Below are positions 24,416 through 35,900 of a stretch of 62,000 bases of DNA, piece after piece. The position numbers and the translations under genes were made by a program. Under the pieces are notes generated by a model. The model ran no database searches and was not told the origin of the DNA. It saw only the letters and a list, made by a program, of their open reading frames with translations. Position 1 is the stretch's first letter. The number at the start of each line of letters is the position of its first letter. Location of the stretch: positions 1-62,000 of the forward strand of contig OX442316.1 in NCBI GenBank assembly GCA_949358305.1, written 5' to 3'. The DNA comes from Strigamia acuminata. Its lineage: Eukaryota > Arthropoda > Chilopoda > Geophilomorpha > Linotaeniidae.

Positions 24416-26666
24416 GGAGAAGGGGTGATGGGCCTTGAAGACGATGGTTACGATGTGACCGACAGTGACCACAACCAAGATTCTATCAAATAAATAGATA
24501 AATAAATTGACAAGTGTACTCATAATTGTTGTATAGATTCCTTCGATCGAATAAACATTGTTTTAATATAGTTGTCACGGTTCATACTTTGGCGAAAGCA
24601 TGTCTGGCGATGGCAAGGGGCGCACGAGTGGCTACTCGCATGCCGTCCCCTGGGACATGCAGACTCGCTCTCGGACCTCAGGACTCATATTGTCGCCTGG
24701 CTCGCGTAGACAGCGTAGACAGCGATGGGGCAAGAAGTCTGGGAGATAGATAAAGTTAAAATCTGAAACTGCAAATTTTTCACAAAACAATTTGTTTCAA
24801 TCGGTCCCAACGACGATAATCTAATTAACAGTTGGAGCGCAAACCACGAAACCGATTCGACGATTGTGGGATTAAACTTTCATTGTCTTCCATGGGTATT
24901 TTTTATTCCACAGGGTGTCCCACGCGCGCGTGTCTACTCCTTTCTCTTTTCTTCGTCCGGGGACCCATTTCCAATCGAACTTTTTTTTTGTCCGGCGCCC
25001 AAAAGCCCGGACAGATCCACGAAATCCGCAGCAAAATCACGAGCTTGGGGTCGGCGTATAGGTCGCACAGCATCTCCCGAGGATTAAATATATAAACAAT
25101 TAAACTAGTGTTTTTGCACAATTATTTGGAACAAACAATCGCTATAACCAAACAATACCAACGCTGTGGAAGCGTACGGGAGCGCGTATCTGAACATCCC
25201 GGCACCAATGTACCACCATGAACGCGACACCCTTAACGATACGTGCGTTTAAATGTGACCCAATGCGCGATAAGACACGTGACGCATCATTTTCACCACG
25301 TATTGTGACATTTACGAAATTTACGGTATTTACGGGATGAGTGAAGGAATCTAATCAACTCGATCTTATTTTGGAACAAGTTATTGGGGGCTGCCAATGC
25401 TGGCTGCCCGTATTCTGCGTGGCGAGAAGATAGGACCCCGTCCTTTTTGCGCGCCAATACCCTCGGAATGTTTGTGGTGGAGTGGTCCCTACTCTGAAGT
25501 AAGCGTGTCTGGTCTCGATCGACCTAGAGGCGCTTGCAAATCCACCGAACGCAATGACACAAACTCACGTCGAAAGCGATGGCGCGAGACGCCGGAAAGA
25601 CAAAATTAAAATATGAAACGACGGATATTTTGCAAAACTCTTATTCTAGTCGGTCACTGCGAAGGTAATCTTAGTGACGACCGAAGTACGGGGGTAGATT
25701 TTATTCTGTTTTGTGTCTGTCTGGTACCGATCACCCACCCATCACCCACCCATCTCCGATCATCGGGCACCTATGAGCGATAAACGCTCCCCTCCACGCT
25801 TGGCATGTCGCGCCTCGACAGTTCGCGGATCGAACCTGAATTCGAATCCGAATTTTGCGTTCTCTTTATCGTTTCAACGTTACGAGGGTTTCTTTTTATC
25901 AAAAACAATTACATTTTCAATTCTCGTCGGTAATTAACTGCGTTCCGGGCACTTTGCGGACGTTTATCCACGTTGACAAACATCATCGTCGACGCCCAAT
26001 TCGAAAACCCGTGTCACACTCACCCGCATCGCATCACGCGCGTCATCGCGTGTAGGAACGCGCGTATCGAAAACAACGTTGTGGGAGCTTGGATTTATTT
26101 TGGAACAATTTGTCGGGGCTGTCGGCGCGCATCGGTCGCCAACTGCCCCGTGTTCTCCGACGAACCCACTTTGGAGTGTTTTTTGACGAACCAGGGAGTG
26201 TTCGTGGCGGAGCAGAACAACCGTATCAAATCGATTCAGGAAATTGTGACCGAAACCCTCGGATCTCCATGATGGCTCGAAGCGAACGAATTCAAAGTGT
26301 CTGCAAACTCGTCGAACGCGATTATACAAACTCACATCGTCTACGATGGTGCAACGTGTACTGCGAGTTGAAATTAAAATGGTAAACCGATCGGGGCGTT
26401 CGCGATCTTCGACTCAGACGGCACCCAATTCGATAATCTAATTAATCGTTGGGGCACTCGTCGTGGAATTAGTTCCACTGTCGATAAATCGATTTATATA
26501 TTTCAAGGATTTTTATTTAACTCCGCGCGAGCGCCTGTGTGATGTAATTTCTCACAACCGCCACGCCATCTGACGTAACCCGTGTCTCATTTGCATCCAA
26601 ATCAAGTTCAGACACGATACAAGACTGTTTTCCGCGTCTCGTTGGCGTTCCTCGCAACATTGAACC
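24416..26666. other. Non-coding: R repeats
   Basis: Two R cores (25367, 26096) and their downstream blocks occupy most of this stretch. The small ORFs here fall in repeat sequence and are not conserved between copies. Confidence 0.6.
26228..26525 (+). repeat. Recent duplicate of 28092-28388
   Basis: About 297 bp from GATTCAGGAAAT through TCAAGGA nearly match 28092-28388, with only a handful of differences. This is much closer than other R copies, so it is a recent copy or gene-converted segment. The short ORFs it contains are identical only because the DNA is. Confidence 0.88.
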
Positions 26667-27210
26667 ATGTTCCAGGTAATTCCAGAAACAGATACGAATT
26701 GTTTCGTATAATTTTTAATCTAAAACTTCTCTTATTCAGCCGAAACCGCTTGAACCCACGAACGAACATCCCTTGCTCAAGGTGAAGATAGGGAATCTCG
26801 CGCGTAATGCCCTGGTAATCGAGTGGTCGCGCTTCTGCGCCATCGACGAACGTTTATTCGAAGAAACGGGCTACCCTCGGGACAGTATCCGCGAACTAGA
26901 CGACGACGACGATAGACACCGGTACCTAAAAAACATCGTTGGTGACCATTTCCAAATAATTGGACAGATCAAGATGAACGTCGAGTGGGTGAATCGAGGC
27001 ACCGAAACCAACTTCATCGTCGTGACGAAAGAAAGAACTCTCGTCTTGGGGATGCGTTTCCTTTGGGACTCGAATATGTCTTGCGCGCGGTTTGATCGAT
27101 TCTTCAAAGACCGTAAACTTGGCGTCACCATCCCATTCGAGTATGGATTTGTTCCATGGACAAATTTGTACTTTGTCGAATATCCAGATAAAATGTACAA
27201 GTGTCAATAA
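26667..27210 (+). CDS. Retropepsin-like protein lacking the catalytic Asp motif
   Basis: A 9-nt first exon (26667-26675, Met-Phe-Gln) and exon 26740-27210 join at phase 0 to 159 residues. The fold pattern resembles a retroviral-type aspartic protease. LKVKIGNLARNALV (residues 16-29) matches the strands before the active site, AIDERLFEETGYP matches the helix and flap entry, and GQIKMNVEW then NFIVVTKERTLVLGMRFL (residues 78-111) matches the second half ending in the hydrophobic LGxxFL. Where D-T/S-G should stand, the sequence is IEWSR (residues 30-34), so it should not cleave peptides. The stop codon overlaps AATAAA. If correct, this is an inactive, possibly domesticated protease; the alternative is an unrelated small protein. 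The tiny first exon is a prediction. Confidence 0.55.
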
Positions 27211-29271
27211 ATGGCAATCCTATGTGTGAATGGGGTAAAAAATGTGGGAAAAAAATGTTATACAAATAAATAACTGTCGTTTTCGCGTAACTTTTTCGGC
27301 GTTATTCCACCATATAATCGTCGCTTCAATGTATCGTTGTTTCATCGTTTCGTTTTATTCCGTTTTATTTGTTTATTTGTTTTTATTTTTATTTTTATTT
27401 ATTTATTTATTTTATTTTATTTTTTTTTTTTTTTTATAACATTCTGCAAACTGTAAAAACTGTAAAAACTTTAAATATAGATATTTCAGTGAACAGCGAG
27501 TTTGTTTTTATTTTAGACTAGATGGGATACCTGGGTCGAAACGAATTAGGTCGAAACGGGATTTCGACTTTAGTCATTTCGACCTTAGTATGGAATCCCG
27601 GGTGCTCATAGTATTCGAAAATTAAGTAAAGTAAAGTAAAGTTTAGTCATCTTCTTTGGATATTTTTTTTACTCCGTTTGGCGTCTTGCGCGCGCGCTTG
27701 TTTGCTCCCTTCTCCCTTCTCCGCCTCGAATTTCGTCCCCGGTCGGTCGTTTTCACCCGACACCCAAAAGTCCAATCCCGACGAACGGATCCACGAATTC
27801 CGTCGTGAAATCGCGAACACGTCGTCAACGCACAGGCCACGCGCGTATCACGAGGAACAAATAAATAAACAATTAAATGGGTGTTTTTGCACAATTATTT
27901 GAAATAAACACGCTTTATAGGTGTGTCTGTCTGTGGGCTTATTTTGGAACAAGTTGTTGGGGCTGCCGACACTCGTCGGTGCCAGCTGCCCCGCATTCAC
28001 CGTAGGTGAGGCGCTCGTTGCCGCAATGGTCGCCGCAATGGTCGCCGGAATGTTCGTGGTGGAGCAGAACACCCGTGGGTGGGAAATACCGTTTCAAATC
28101 GATTCAGGAAATTTCGACCGAAACCCTCGGATCTCCATGATGGCTCGAAGCGAACGAATTCAAAGTGTATGCAAACTCGTCGAACGCGATTATACAAACT
28201 CGCATCGTCTACGATGGTGCAACGTGTACTGCGAGTTGAAATTAAAATGGTAAACCGATCGGGGCGTTCGCGATCTTCGACTCAGACGGCACCCAATTCG
28301 ATAATCTAATTAATCGTTGGGGCACTCGTCGTGGAATTAGTTCCACTGTCGATAAATCGATTTATATATTTCAAGGACTTTTATTCAACTCCGCTCGAGC
28401 GTTTGTGCGCAGGACTTTGTACCTGGTCACGTGGCCTGTAATGTAATTTCCCAGAACCGCCACGCCACCCGACGTAAGCCGTGCCCTTCGATGGACGCCA
28501 AAGTGTCCATTCGATGCGGATTTTTGCGTTTCCCGCGTTAAAAGGTGTCCTATAAATTCCGAAACCAAGTTAATCTTGATTTACTTGTCTACGTGGATCT
28601 CCCCATATATTTTGTTTTCCAATTTCAATGTGGGAAAGTTTGTCGGTTGCAATTTTTCTCGCGCGCACGGCAATCACGAAAAAATCTCCGACGGTAACGC
28701 ACTCTGACGGTAATTGTTTTAAATTAAAAAAAAAAAAAATTAGATAGATAGATAGATAGATAGATAGGATAAAAATTAAAACAAAATAAAGAAGGGTTGA
28801 ATTTCTCGGACCATCATCATTGTCGCCCAGCAGTCAGTCAGTCTCTTTCTTTCCTTTTTTCTGCACAAAGCAAACGTAAGATCGCGGAAGCGAGACTCGA
28901 ACCCAGAGTCCACGGCTCCATGCGGCAGGTAGTCCTGCCCACTCGACCACTCTGGGTCGATTATAAATTGTGCTAAAATATAGAAAAGAAGAGAAACAGA
29001 TAAATAAATAAAATAAATAAAATAAAGACGTATATTTAATCACCCGATGAGATGTTTTTTTTACAATGAGAAACAAAATATACGCAATATAAACAAACAA
29101 TACGAGACAATGAGATGGGGGATTGTTGTTTTTATCCCATAAGAGTTGTGTCACATCTTTGACAATTGAAAAAAAAAAAAAAATAAATGAATAAATAAAA
29201 TTAAAAACAAAAACAAAAACTAAATCAATCAAACAAACAAACAAACGAGAGTGGGAATAAACCGTCTCCTC
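27211..29271. other. Non-coding: R repeats and simple repeats
   Basis: Holds (TTTA)n sequence near 27390-27430, a GGTCGAAACG/TTTCGACC imperfect dyad at 27533-27590, an R copy (27938), the duplicate segment 28092-28388, a (GATA)n tract at 28743-28768 and the minus-strand SINE-like head. No gene seen. Confidence 0.6.
28862..28965 (-). mobile_element. tRNA-derived SINE-like head
   Basis: On the minus strand an A-box-like GTGGTCGAGTGGGCAGGA is followed by a B-box-like GGGTTCGAGTCTCGC at tRNA spacing. Its acceptor stem is not tRNA-like, and A-rich sequence lies downstream. It shares both boxes with 7243-7318. Confidence 0.6.
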
Positions 29272-29863
29272 TTATAATTCCATCGAAAGATCGGAACCAC
29301 CAATTGCCTCTTCAGCGCCTTCGTCATCATCGTCGTCAACGACATCCTCTATCCAACCCATCGTTCCCTCCATCGCCTTCCACCATTTTTCCTCTGCTTC
29401 TTCAAATGTTTTCTCAAATTCCTCCATCGTCGCCTTCACCATTTTCTTGAGTCTTTGTTCCGTCCTGTCTATCAACTCCTCAATTCTCTCCTCTAGTCCC
29501 TCCATCATTTTTTCGACCCTTTCCTCCGTCGCCGCCATTGTCGTCTCCTGGACCTTCGTCTGTCTTCGACCGAGCGACTGGAGAAAGAGAGAAAAGAACG
29601 AATAAAAATAAAAAAAAAAATAAAAAAAAAAAAAAGGTCAAATAAAAAAGACAAAAGAGTAAATATCGGAATGGGACACATACCCCCTTGATCTTCGTGG
29701 GATCATTAGTTTTTCGCTCGCGTGCATCATGCACGGAACTACTGGCGGCGCTCAAGTTTGGCGTGTGGCTCCACGCCTCCATGAAGTCGATGCGTTCCAA
29801 AAGGACGACGGGTGACAGGTGCGACTTTGTGGACGGCTTTTCTCCTCTCTTTCCTTTTTCCAT
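29272..29863 (-). CDS. Coiled-coil protein, two exons
   Basis: Exons 29863-29684 and 29577-29272 join at phase 0 to 161 residues. The head is basic then Ser-rich. Exon 2 begins with SLGRRQTK, followed by a coiled coil (about residues 75-135) dense in Glu, Lys and Met (VEKMMEGLEERIEELIDR), an Asp run and the tail GSDLSMEL. It closely parallels the gene at 8116-8677 in length, intron position, coil and tail. It is one member of a local family of unknown function, probably oligomeric. Confidence 0.7.
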
Positions 29864-30154
29864 ATTTTCTTCGATGTGAAAAAAAAGATAAAAATTAAAA
29901 TCGCAACAAAAAGAACCAAAACGTGGGACGTCGAATAAAACATCCGCGCACATATTGTTCGCAGCAAGTCTACGCGCGTACATGTACGTGTTGGACGTGG
30001 TACATTTGATGCCTACCGCGGAACAATGCGAGAAAACACGAGAAAATACGAAGTTCTCGTATTTTCTCGGTTTTACTTCCATTTGGTTAATTCTTACCTT
30101 TGGTTTCAATACAATTTATCTTATTTCAGAAGTCTGCGAGACACATATAAAAAG

Positions 30155-30186
<32 letters not shown>

Positions 30187-30931
30187 GTTTATTTCTAATT
30201 AAATGAGAAAAATCTTATATATAGGCTTAACCCACCATGCAATAAGAAACAGACGAAAAAATCTTCTTTTTATTCGTGTCTTGTAGTTTTCTGAAATGAG
30301 ATAAATTGCATTGAAACGTAACATAAGAATTAATCAAATGAAAGCAAAACCGAGAAAAAGTGAGAATCTTGTATTTTCTCGTTGTACGACAAAGTCGGTT
30401 CGCGTTACACGAGTTTTTCAAAGTACCGTGGCCCTGGTACACGATACCGTCTCGGTTTTAAAACGGCACCGCGGTCCCGACGCTCACCTGCCGCAAAAAG
30501 CAATGCAGTCCAGGGCCGCGAACCGCGTGTAAAAACGCCAACTGACGAGTGTTTACCGGGAAAATGGTTAATTTACCTCTAATCGTTCCACTTGTTCACT
30601 TGTTCACGACACGGGGTCCACACTACTGATGGCGAGCGCGCGAGTGATTCGACGCGGCATCTGGCGACAACCATGGAATCCCGCGCGTGATGCGACGTTG
30701 TTTGTTTATTTTTGTCTATTTTATTTATTTATTTGTTTATTTATATATTTATGTTTATTTGTTTATTCATCTATTTGTTTCACGATGCTTTCAAATTTTT
30801 ATTTTTTTGTAACTCCGCTCACCAAGCAGCGTCGTTATCGAAATCCGCCATACCTGACCGCTGATTCCGCGCCGCCACGTGCTTCGCTGCTGAGCAAGTT
30901 GAAAGTATTTATGCCGTTTATCTATTTATCA

Positions 30932-30964
<33 letters not shown>

Positions 30965-31227
30965 CCAATCAACCAATTGACAACGACAACAATTGTTTCA
31001 ACAATCCGACCATTCGTCCGCTTGTGTCTAAACGAGTGGAAGCGTGGAGAGGCGCGGAATTCGTCGCCATATTCTCGCTTGCCAGAAATGAAAAGAGAAT
31101 AATTCGGTTTATCATTGTTTGATTGATCTGTGGTTTTATTCACCTTCCTTTCCTTTTCATTGATTGTGTTTTGCTGTTCAATTCTCGTTTGTATTTAATT
31201 TACGGTAATCTAATTTTTACATTTCAG
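29864..31227. other. Intergenic region with a foldback repeat
   Basis: Contains the inverted repeat described separately, (TTTA/TTTG)n sequence near 30710-30790 and a (CTAT)n tract at 30930-30963. The ORF at 30629-31102 runs through simple repeats and is not supported. Confidence 0.55.
30010..30385. repeat. Foldback element with about 140-bp arms
   Basis: The left arm (about 30020-30165) and right arm (about 30240-30385) are inverted copies at roughly 80 percent by eye. They share TTTTCTCGGTTTT, TTAATTCTTA, CAATTTATCT and AAAAAGAAGATTTTTT with their complements. A poly-T and AT spacer separates them. It resembles a foldback or MITE-type element; no open frame. Confidence 0.72.
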
Positions 31228-32115
31228 ATGGAGAACGGAAAGAACGTCATCTGGGGTGAAGTGCGCCCGGGCACGAGGTGAGAGTGGTTGGTCGATCGAT
31301 TGGTTTTATTTATTCGACACATTTTATTTTATTTCATTTTATTTTTATTTTATTTTTAAGGGGCCCATCGCGATTGTCGTTTGGGAAAAAGAACGTGAAT
31401 AACCCCATCATTTGGGGTGAAATGCGCCCGGGCACGAGGTGAGAGTGGTTGGTCGATCGATTGGTTTTATTTATTCGACACATTTTATTTTATTTCATTT
31501 TATTTTTATTTTATTTTTAAGGGGCCCATCGCGATTGTCGTTTGGGAAAAAGAACGTGAATAACCCCATCATTTGGGGTGAAATGCGCCCGGGCACAAGG
31601 TGAGAGTGATTGGTCGATCGATTGGTTTTATTTATTTGACACTTTTTATTTCATTCTATTTTATTTTTATTTTATTTTTAAGGGGTTCGTCGCGATCGCC
31701 ACCTTCGACGAGGTCGCCGCAGACCATCTATGTGCGGCCCGGGGAATTTGGTAATAACATATTCTTCGGGCCGAGGCGCTATGTGCCAGAGTGAGTAAAG
31801 CAATTTATGGTCGATTCGTCGGTCGCGATTTGATTAATCATTTTTTTTTTTTTCCATAGTAACTTACCATGGTTGCCACCTATGCGTGCCAATAATTTCC
31901 AATGCAACAGGCGCCACGCGCGGGATCGCCCAACACCACCGACGCATGGGTGGTCGGATATCCCAAGATCCACCCGAAACTATGTGTTTCAATTCTGCAC
32001 AACTTGCTACCAGTTTGGTGGTTGCAACCCGTTCGTCACCAGTTACCAGTCACCAGTCACCCGCGACCGCCACCAGTTCGTCGCGCTATATCTACCTGTC
32101 CAGTTAGTTAATTAA
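31228..32115 (+). CDS. Small basic protein built from repeated 78-nt exons
   Basis: The ATG directly follows an acceptor. Exons 31228-31277, 31361-31438, 31522-31599, 31683-31790 and 31860-32115 join in phase (all junctions split a codon after two bases) to 189 residues. Exons 2 and 3 are both exactly 78 nt and encode the same 26-residue module, starting GPSRLSFGKK and ending WGEMRPGT. Exon 4 is a diverged, longer version. The last exon has Cys residues (FQC, CTTC, GGC) that could bind zinc. It may instead splice from 32102 to a final exon at 32235-32271, giving a C-terminus ending in Ala-stop, as in the related gene at 36945-37649. AATAAA is at 32318. It converges on the thymidine kinase. 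Function unknown. Confidence 0.62.
31278..31682 (+). repeat. Tandem duplication of exon plus intron (161 bp)
   Basis: Intron and exon were copied together. The 83-nt intron and 78-nt exon repeat with a 161-bp period, with identical sequence at nearly every position in the first two units and small differences in the third intron. It shows exon gain by tandem duplication in progress. Confidence 0.92.
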
Positions 32116-32438
32116 TTATTCTTTTTATCATTCTTTTTTTTTTTTTTTGTTTGTTTGTTTGTTTGTTTGTTTGTTTGTTTGTTTGTTTGTTTGATATATA
32201 TATATATACATATATTTTTTTTTCTTCCTCTTAGTGGGACATCGTTATCAAACGTAGCGCCATCGGCGTAATTTTTCATTTTTTATTGTATTTTGTTCGT
32301 TTGTGGTTTATAATTTAAATAAAAATTGAATTTGAGATAAGTGGCCACGATTGATTGGGTTTATTTGATCGCAAAAAAAAAAAAAATTTAATTCGAATGA
32401 ATCTATCGGTGTTAAAAACGACACGACCGGTTTGTTAG

Positions 32439-32996
32439 TTAGCCGATTGGTGAACAATTTGCGAAACACGCGCGACACGTGGGGGCGTATTTCTCGGCAC
32501 CCCCTATCACCACGACGTCTTCTTCGCCCGACGTCCGCTTCGTGAACGCGGCTTCCCCTCGACACCGGTAGCACGTTGCCTTCAGCTTCACGATGTGCTC
32601 TGATTTCGGGAGCAAATCGCAGACTTGACCGAACGGGTTCAACTTGAAATCCCCATCGAGGGCCGCGATTATCACAGTCTTTCCTTTCTCTGCCATTTCT
32701 TGACAGAATTGTACCAAGTCCTCGAAAAACTGGCCCTCGTCAATCCCGATAATCCCGAAATTTTCGGATTGTCTTCGGGCTTCCGCGAGGTTTTCGACGG
32801 CGCGCGCCGCTCTCGATTTTCCGTCACGAGCGACGATTTCTCCGGGAATGTGGCGGTTGTCGATTTTGGGCTTCAATAACAACGCTTCTTCTCCTTCTAG
32901 GCGCCTCAAGAGTTCAGTTGTTTTCCCTGCAAACATCGGGCCCACTATTAACTGGATATTGCCTCGTGGTCGATCCTCGATGGCCGACGTCGACAT
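32439..32996 (-). CDS. TK: Thymidine kinase, TK1-type (class II), intronless
   Basis: A 185-residue complete enzyme that phosphorylates thymidine with ATP in the dTTP salvage pathway. Visible features: Walker A GPMFAGKT (19-26), DEGQFF (86-91) with catalytic Glu87, the LDGDFKLNPFG segment (113-123), a structural zinc site C142/C145 and C174/C177, and the lasso and substrate loop ending in VVVIGGAEKY (161-170). Length is that of compact viral and bacterial enzymes; animal TK1 is longer and its gene has introns. No intron splits this ORF, although a splice acceptor lies just upstream of the ATG. A minus-strand AATAAA lies at 32365-32360, so it shares a short convergent 3' region with the upstream plus-strand gene. 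All key residues are intact. Viral origin or retrocopy is inferred. Confidence 0.95.
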   Translation of the reverse strand: MSTSAIEDRPRGNIQLIVGPMFAGKTTELLRRLEGEEALLLKPKIDNRHIPGEIVARDGKSRAARAVENLAEARRQSENFGIIGIDEGQFFEDLVQFCQEMAEKGKTVIIAALDGDFKLNPFGQVCDLLPKSEHIVKLKATCYRCRGEAAFTKRTSGEEDVVVIGGAEKYAPTCRACFANCSPIG

Positions 32997-35900
32997 CTCG
33001 TCTTGTTGCGTCTACCATCGAGGAAAAAGAGAAAGAATTTAAACGAATAAATGAAAAACGAAAAACTGACAAAATCGTGAGTCCGACTGCAAAACTAAAA
33101 TTGGATAGAGATCGAGAACAAAATGGCGGTGATAGTGGTGTAACCACGGGGATTCCCGCCCGTGCTCGCGCATCGACCCGTTCTGGTTCATTTAGTTAGT
33201 TGGTCGGTCGGTTTAATTGACGAGTCGGTCAAATTGTTGGAGATTCTTCCCCTTTTTCTATTTTGAAAATTGACTAGGTTTGCTTACCGTGCAAACGAAA
33301 CTCGATATAGCGAATGAACCAATGCGTACAAGTGCGCGAAGCAAAGCGCGGTATGGTAGGAAAGCTTTAGCCCGTCGCTCGCTGCAAAGACGCGAGAATA
33401 CGACGCGACACTCGGTGACACAAATTAGAAATTAAGAAAAAAAATAAATAAAGAAATAAAGAAATAAAAAAAAATAAAGAGAGGATTCTTTCCATTCTCT
33501 TCTTTACGTTTTCTCTTTTCCTCTCCATTTCTTTGCGCCCACCCGCGAGAGAAGCGCACATCAGTGCACCAACGCAAACGCGTCGCCTCTAATGGTACGC
33601 GCGTTTGAGCGCGCCCTAATGCGTGATAATGAACGCAACGTGGTCGAGAGGGGCGACAATCAGAATTTAATGAAATGAATATTTTTTTTTTTTTTTTTTT
33701 TTCAGTTTGATTTGAGATTATTGAAATATTAAAATTTACAATTAAAATAGCACACAATTCCAGACGCAATCACAATTGCGAACAATGATGGATTCTGGGA
33801 TTAATTTAAAGTTTGCGTTAAATCGTAAATGCGCATGCGCAGATACCGCGCAGCGAGGTGCACAGGTATAATTTCCTCCGATGAATTTTACTTCGGATTT
33901 TACGGACAATTTCAATGTGGAAAATTTATTTATAGTCGTCAGTTATTTGGCAACAATATTATTACATTTTTAATCAGCATTTTAATCATAACTTTTGTCA
34001 GTTGTGTAGCTTATTTTTGATTTGTTATTGTGACTGACCAGAAGGCCAGTCTGAGACCGAGAGGGGCGTGCAAAAGGGACACCTATCGGCACTGGCGTCA
34101 GAAGAACTCGGGTACCGCGCCACTCGGTGGGTACTGTGCCGCTCGACCGAGCGACGACGGCCCCTCGCTCTGCTCTCGGTCTGAAGGCTTTCGCAAAATG
34201 CAGCGGACGCGGTGATTAGAACTCGCGTCGACTCCGACGGGACGTCAACTCTGGAAGGTAAAATTAAAATATGAAACGGCGGATATTTTACGAAACTTTT
34301 GTTCCAGTCGGTTGCTACGAAGATAATCTCGTTAATCATTGGAATACGAACCGCGGAACCGGTTCCAAGATCCGAAATTTAAACTTTAATCGTCCGCTCG
34401 TTGTCGATCGCCAGGCACCTGTAAGTGATAAACGCGTCCTTTTCATTTTCTTGTCGCGTCTCGGGAGTTTGTGGATCTATAACCTGGCCTAATCTGACCT
34501 AATTCGAATCTGAGTTTGGATCTGAATTCTGCGTTTGCTTTATCGTTTCAACATTATGAGAGTTTCCTTTTATTAAACAATTACATTTTCAATTCTCGTT
34601 GGTAGTTAATTGCGCCCTGGTGCGTTGCCATAAACACCGGACACTTTGTGGACATATATCCACGTTGACGGACATCATTACCGACGCCCGCGCCAAAAGC
34701 CCGTGTCGCGCTCACCCCCATCGCATCACGTGCATTATCGCGCGTCGTAGATCGCGAGCAAAGACACACTCATGTCCATATGTTGCTGAGGACTTTGCTC
34801 ACGGTCGCGCGTCGACGTCGAAACGTGTCGAAACAAGCCGAAAAATGCAGGCAACCACGCGCGCGTCATGGGGTTTAAATAAGCGAACGGATGTCGGTGC
34901 GGAAACTTATTTTCGGGACGAGTCGTTAGGGCTGCTGTCGTCGCCGCTCAACGGCCCCAACTGCTCCCATTCGCCGGTAGACCGAGCGAGAACGGGTGCG
35001 TTCTATTTCCGATTCATTTATTTATTATTTTGACCGACCCGAAGGCCAGTCTGAGACCGAGAGGGGCGTGCAAATGTGACACATATAGGCACTGGCGCCA
35101 GAAGAACTCGGGTACCGCGCCACTCGGTGGGTACTGTGCCGCTCGACCGAGCGACGACGGCCCCTCGCTCTGCTCTCGGTCTGAAGGCTTTCGCAAAATG
35201 CAGCGGACGCGGTGATTAGAACTCGCGTCGACTCCGACGGGACGTCAACTCTGGAAGGTAAAATTAAAATATGAAACGGCGGATATTTTACGAAACTTTT
35301 GTTCCAGTCGGTTGCTACGAAGATAATCTCGTTAATCATTGGAATACGAACCGCGGAACCGGTTCCAAGATCCGAAATTTAAACTTTAATCGTCCGCTCG
35401 TTGTCGATCGCCAGGCACCTGTAAGTGATAAACGCGTCCTTTTCATTTTCTTGTCGCGTCTCGGGAGTTTGTGGATCTATAACCTGGCCTAATCTGACCT
35501 AATTCGAATCTGAGTTTGGATCTGAATTCTGCGTTTGCTTTATCGTTTCAACATTATGAGAGTTTCCTTTTATTAAACAATTATATTTTTAATTCTACTT
35601 GCTATTTAACTGCGTCCCGGTGCGTTGCCATAAGCACCGGACACCTTCGGACATTTATCCACGTTGGTGAACATTATTATCGATGCCGGTGTCAAAAATC
35701 CATGTCGCGCTTACATACATCGCACCTCGCATATTATCGCGCGTGGGAACGCGTTCACGCGTGTGCATGGCAAACAAAGACACGCTCATGCGAGCACATT
35801 GTCGAGGACTTCGCTCACGATCGCGCACTGACACCAGAACGTGTTGCATCAAAATATTGAAATTTTCTACGACCAGATGCCGAATCTGTCATGTGCAAAG

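Noticed and set aside
33829-34020. 63-codon ORF with a hydrophobic C-terminal stretch
   Set aside because: The hydrophobic run comes from AT-rich DNA and part of it matches repeat sequence near 28615.
34025-34339. 104-codon ORF repeated at 35025-35339
   Set aside because: Identity reflects the duplicated R repeat. The frame is not kept in other R copies.
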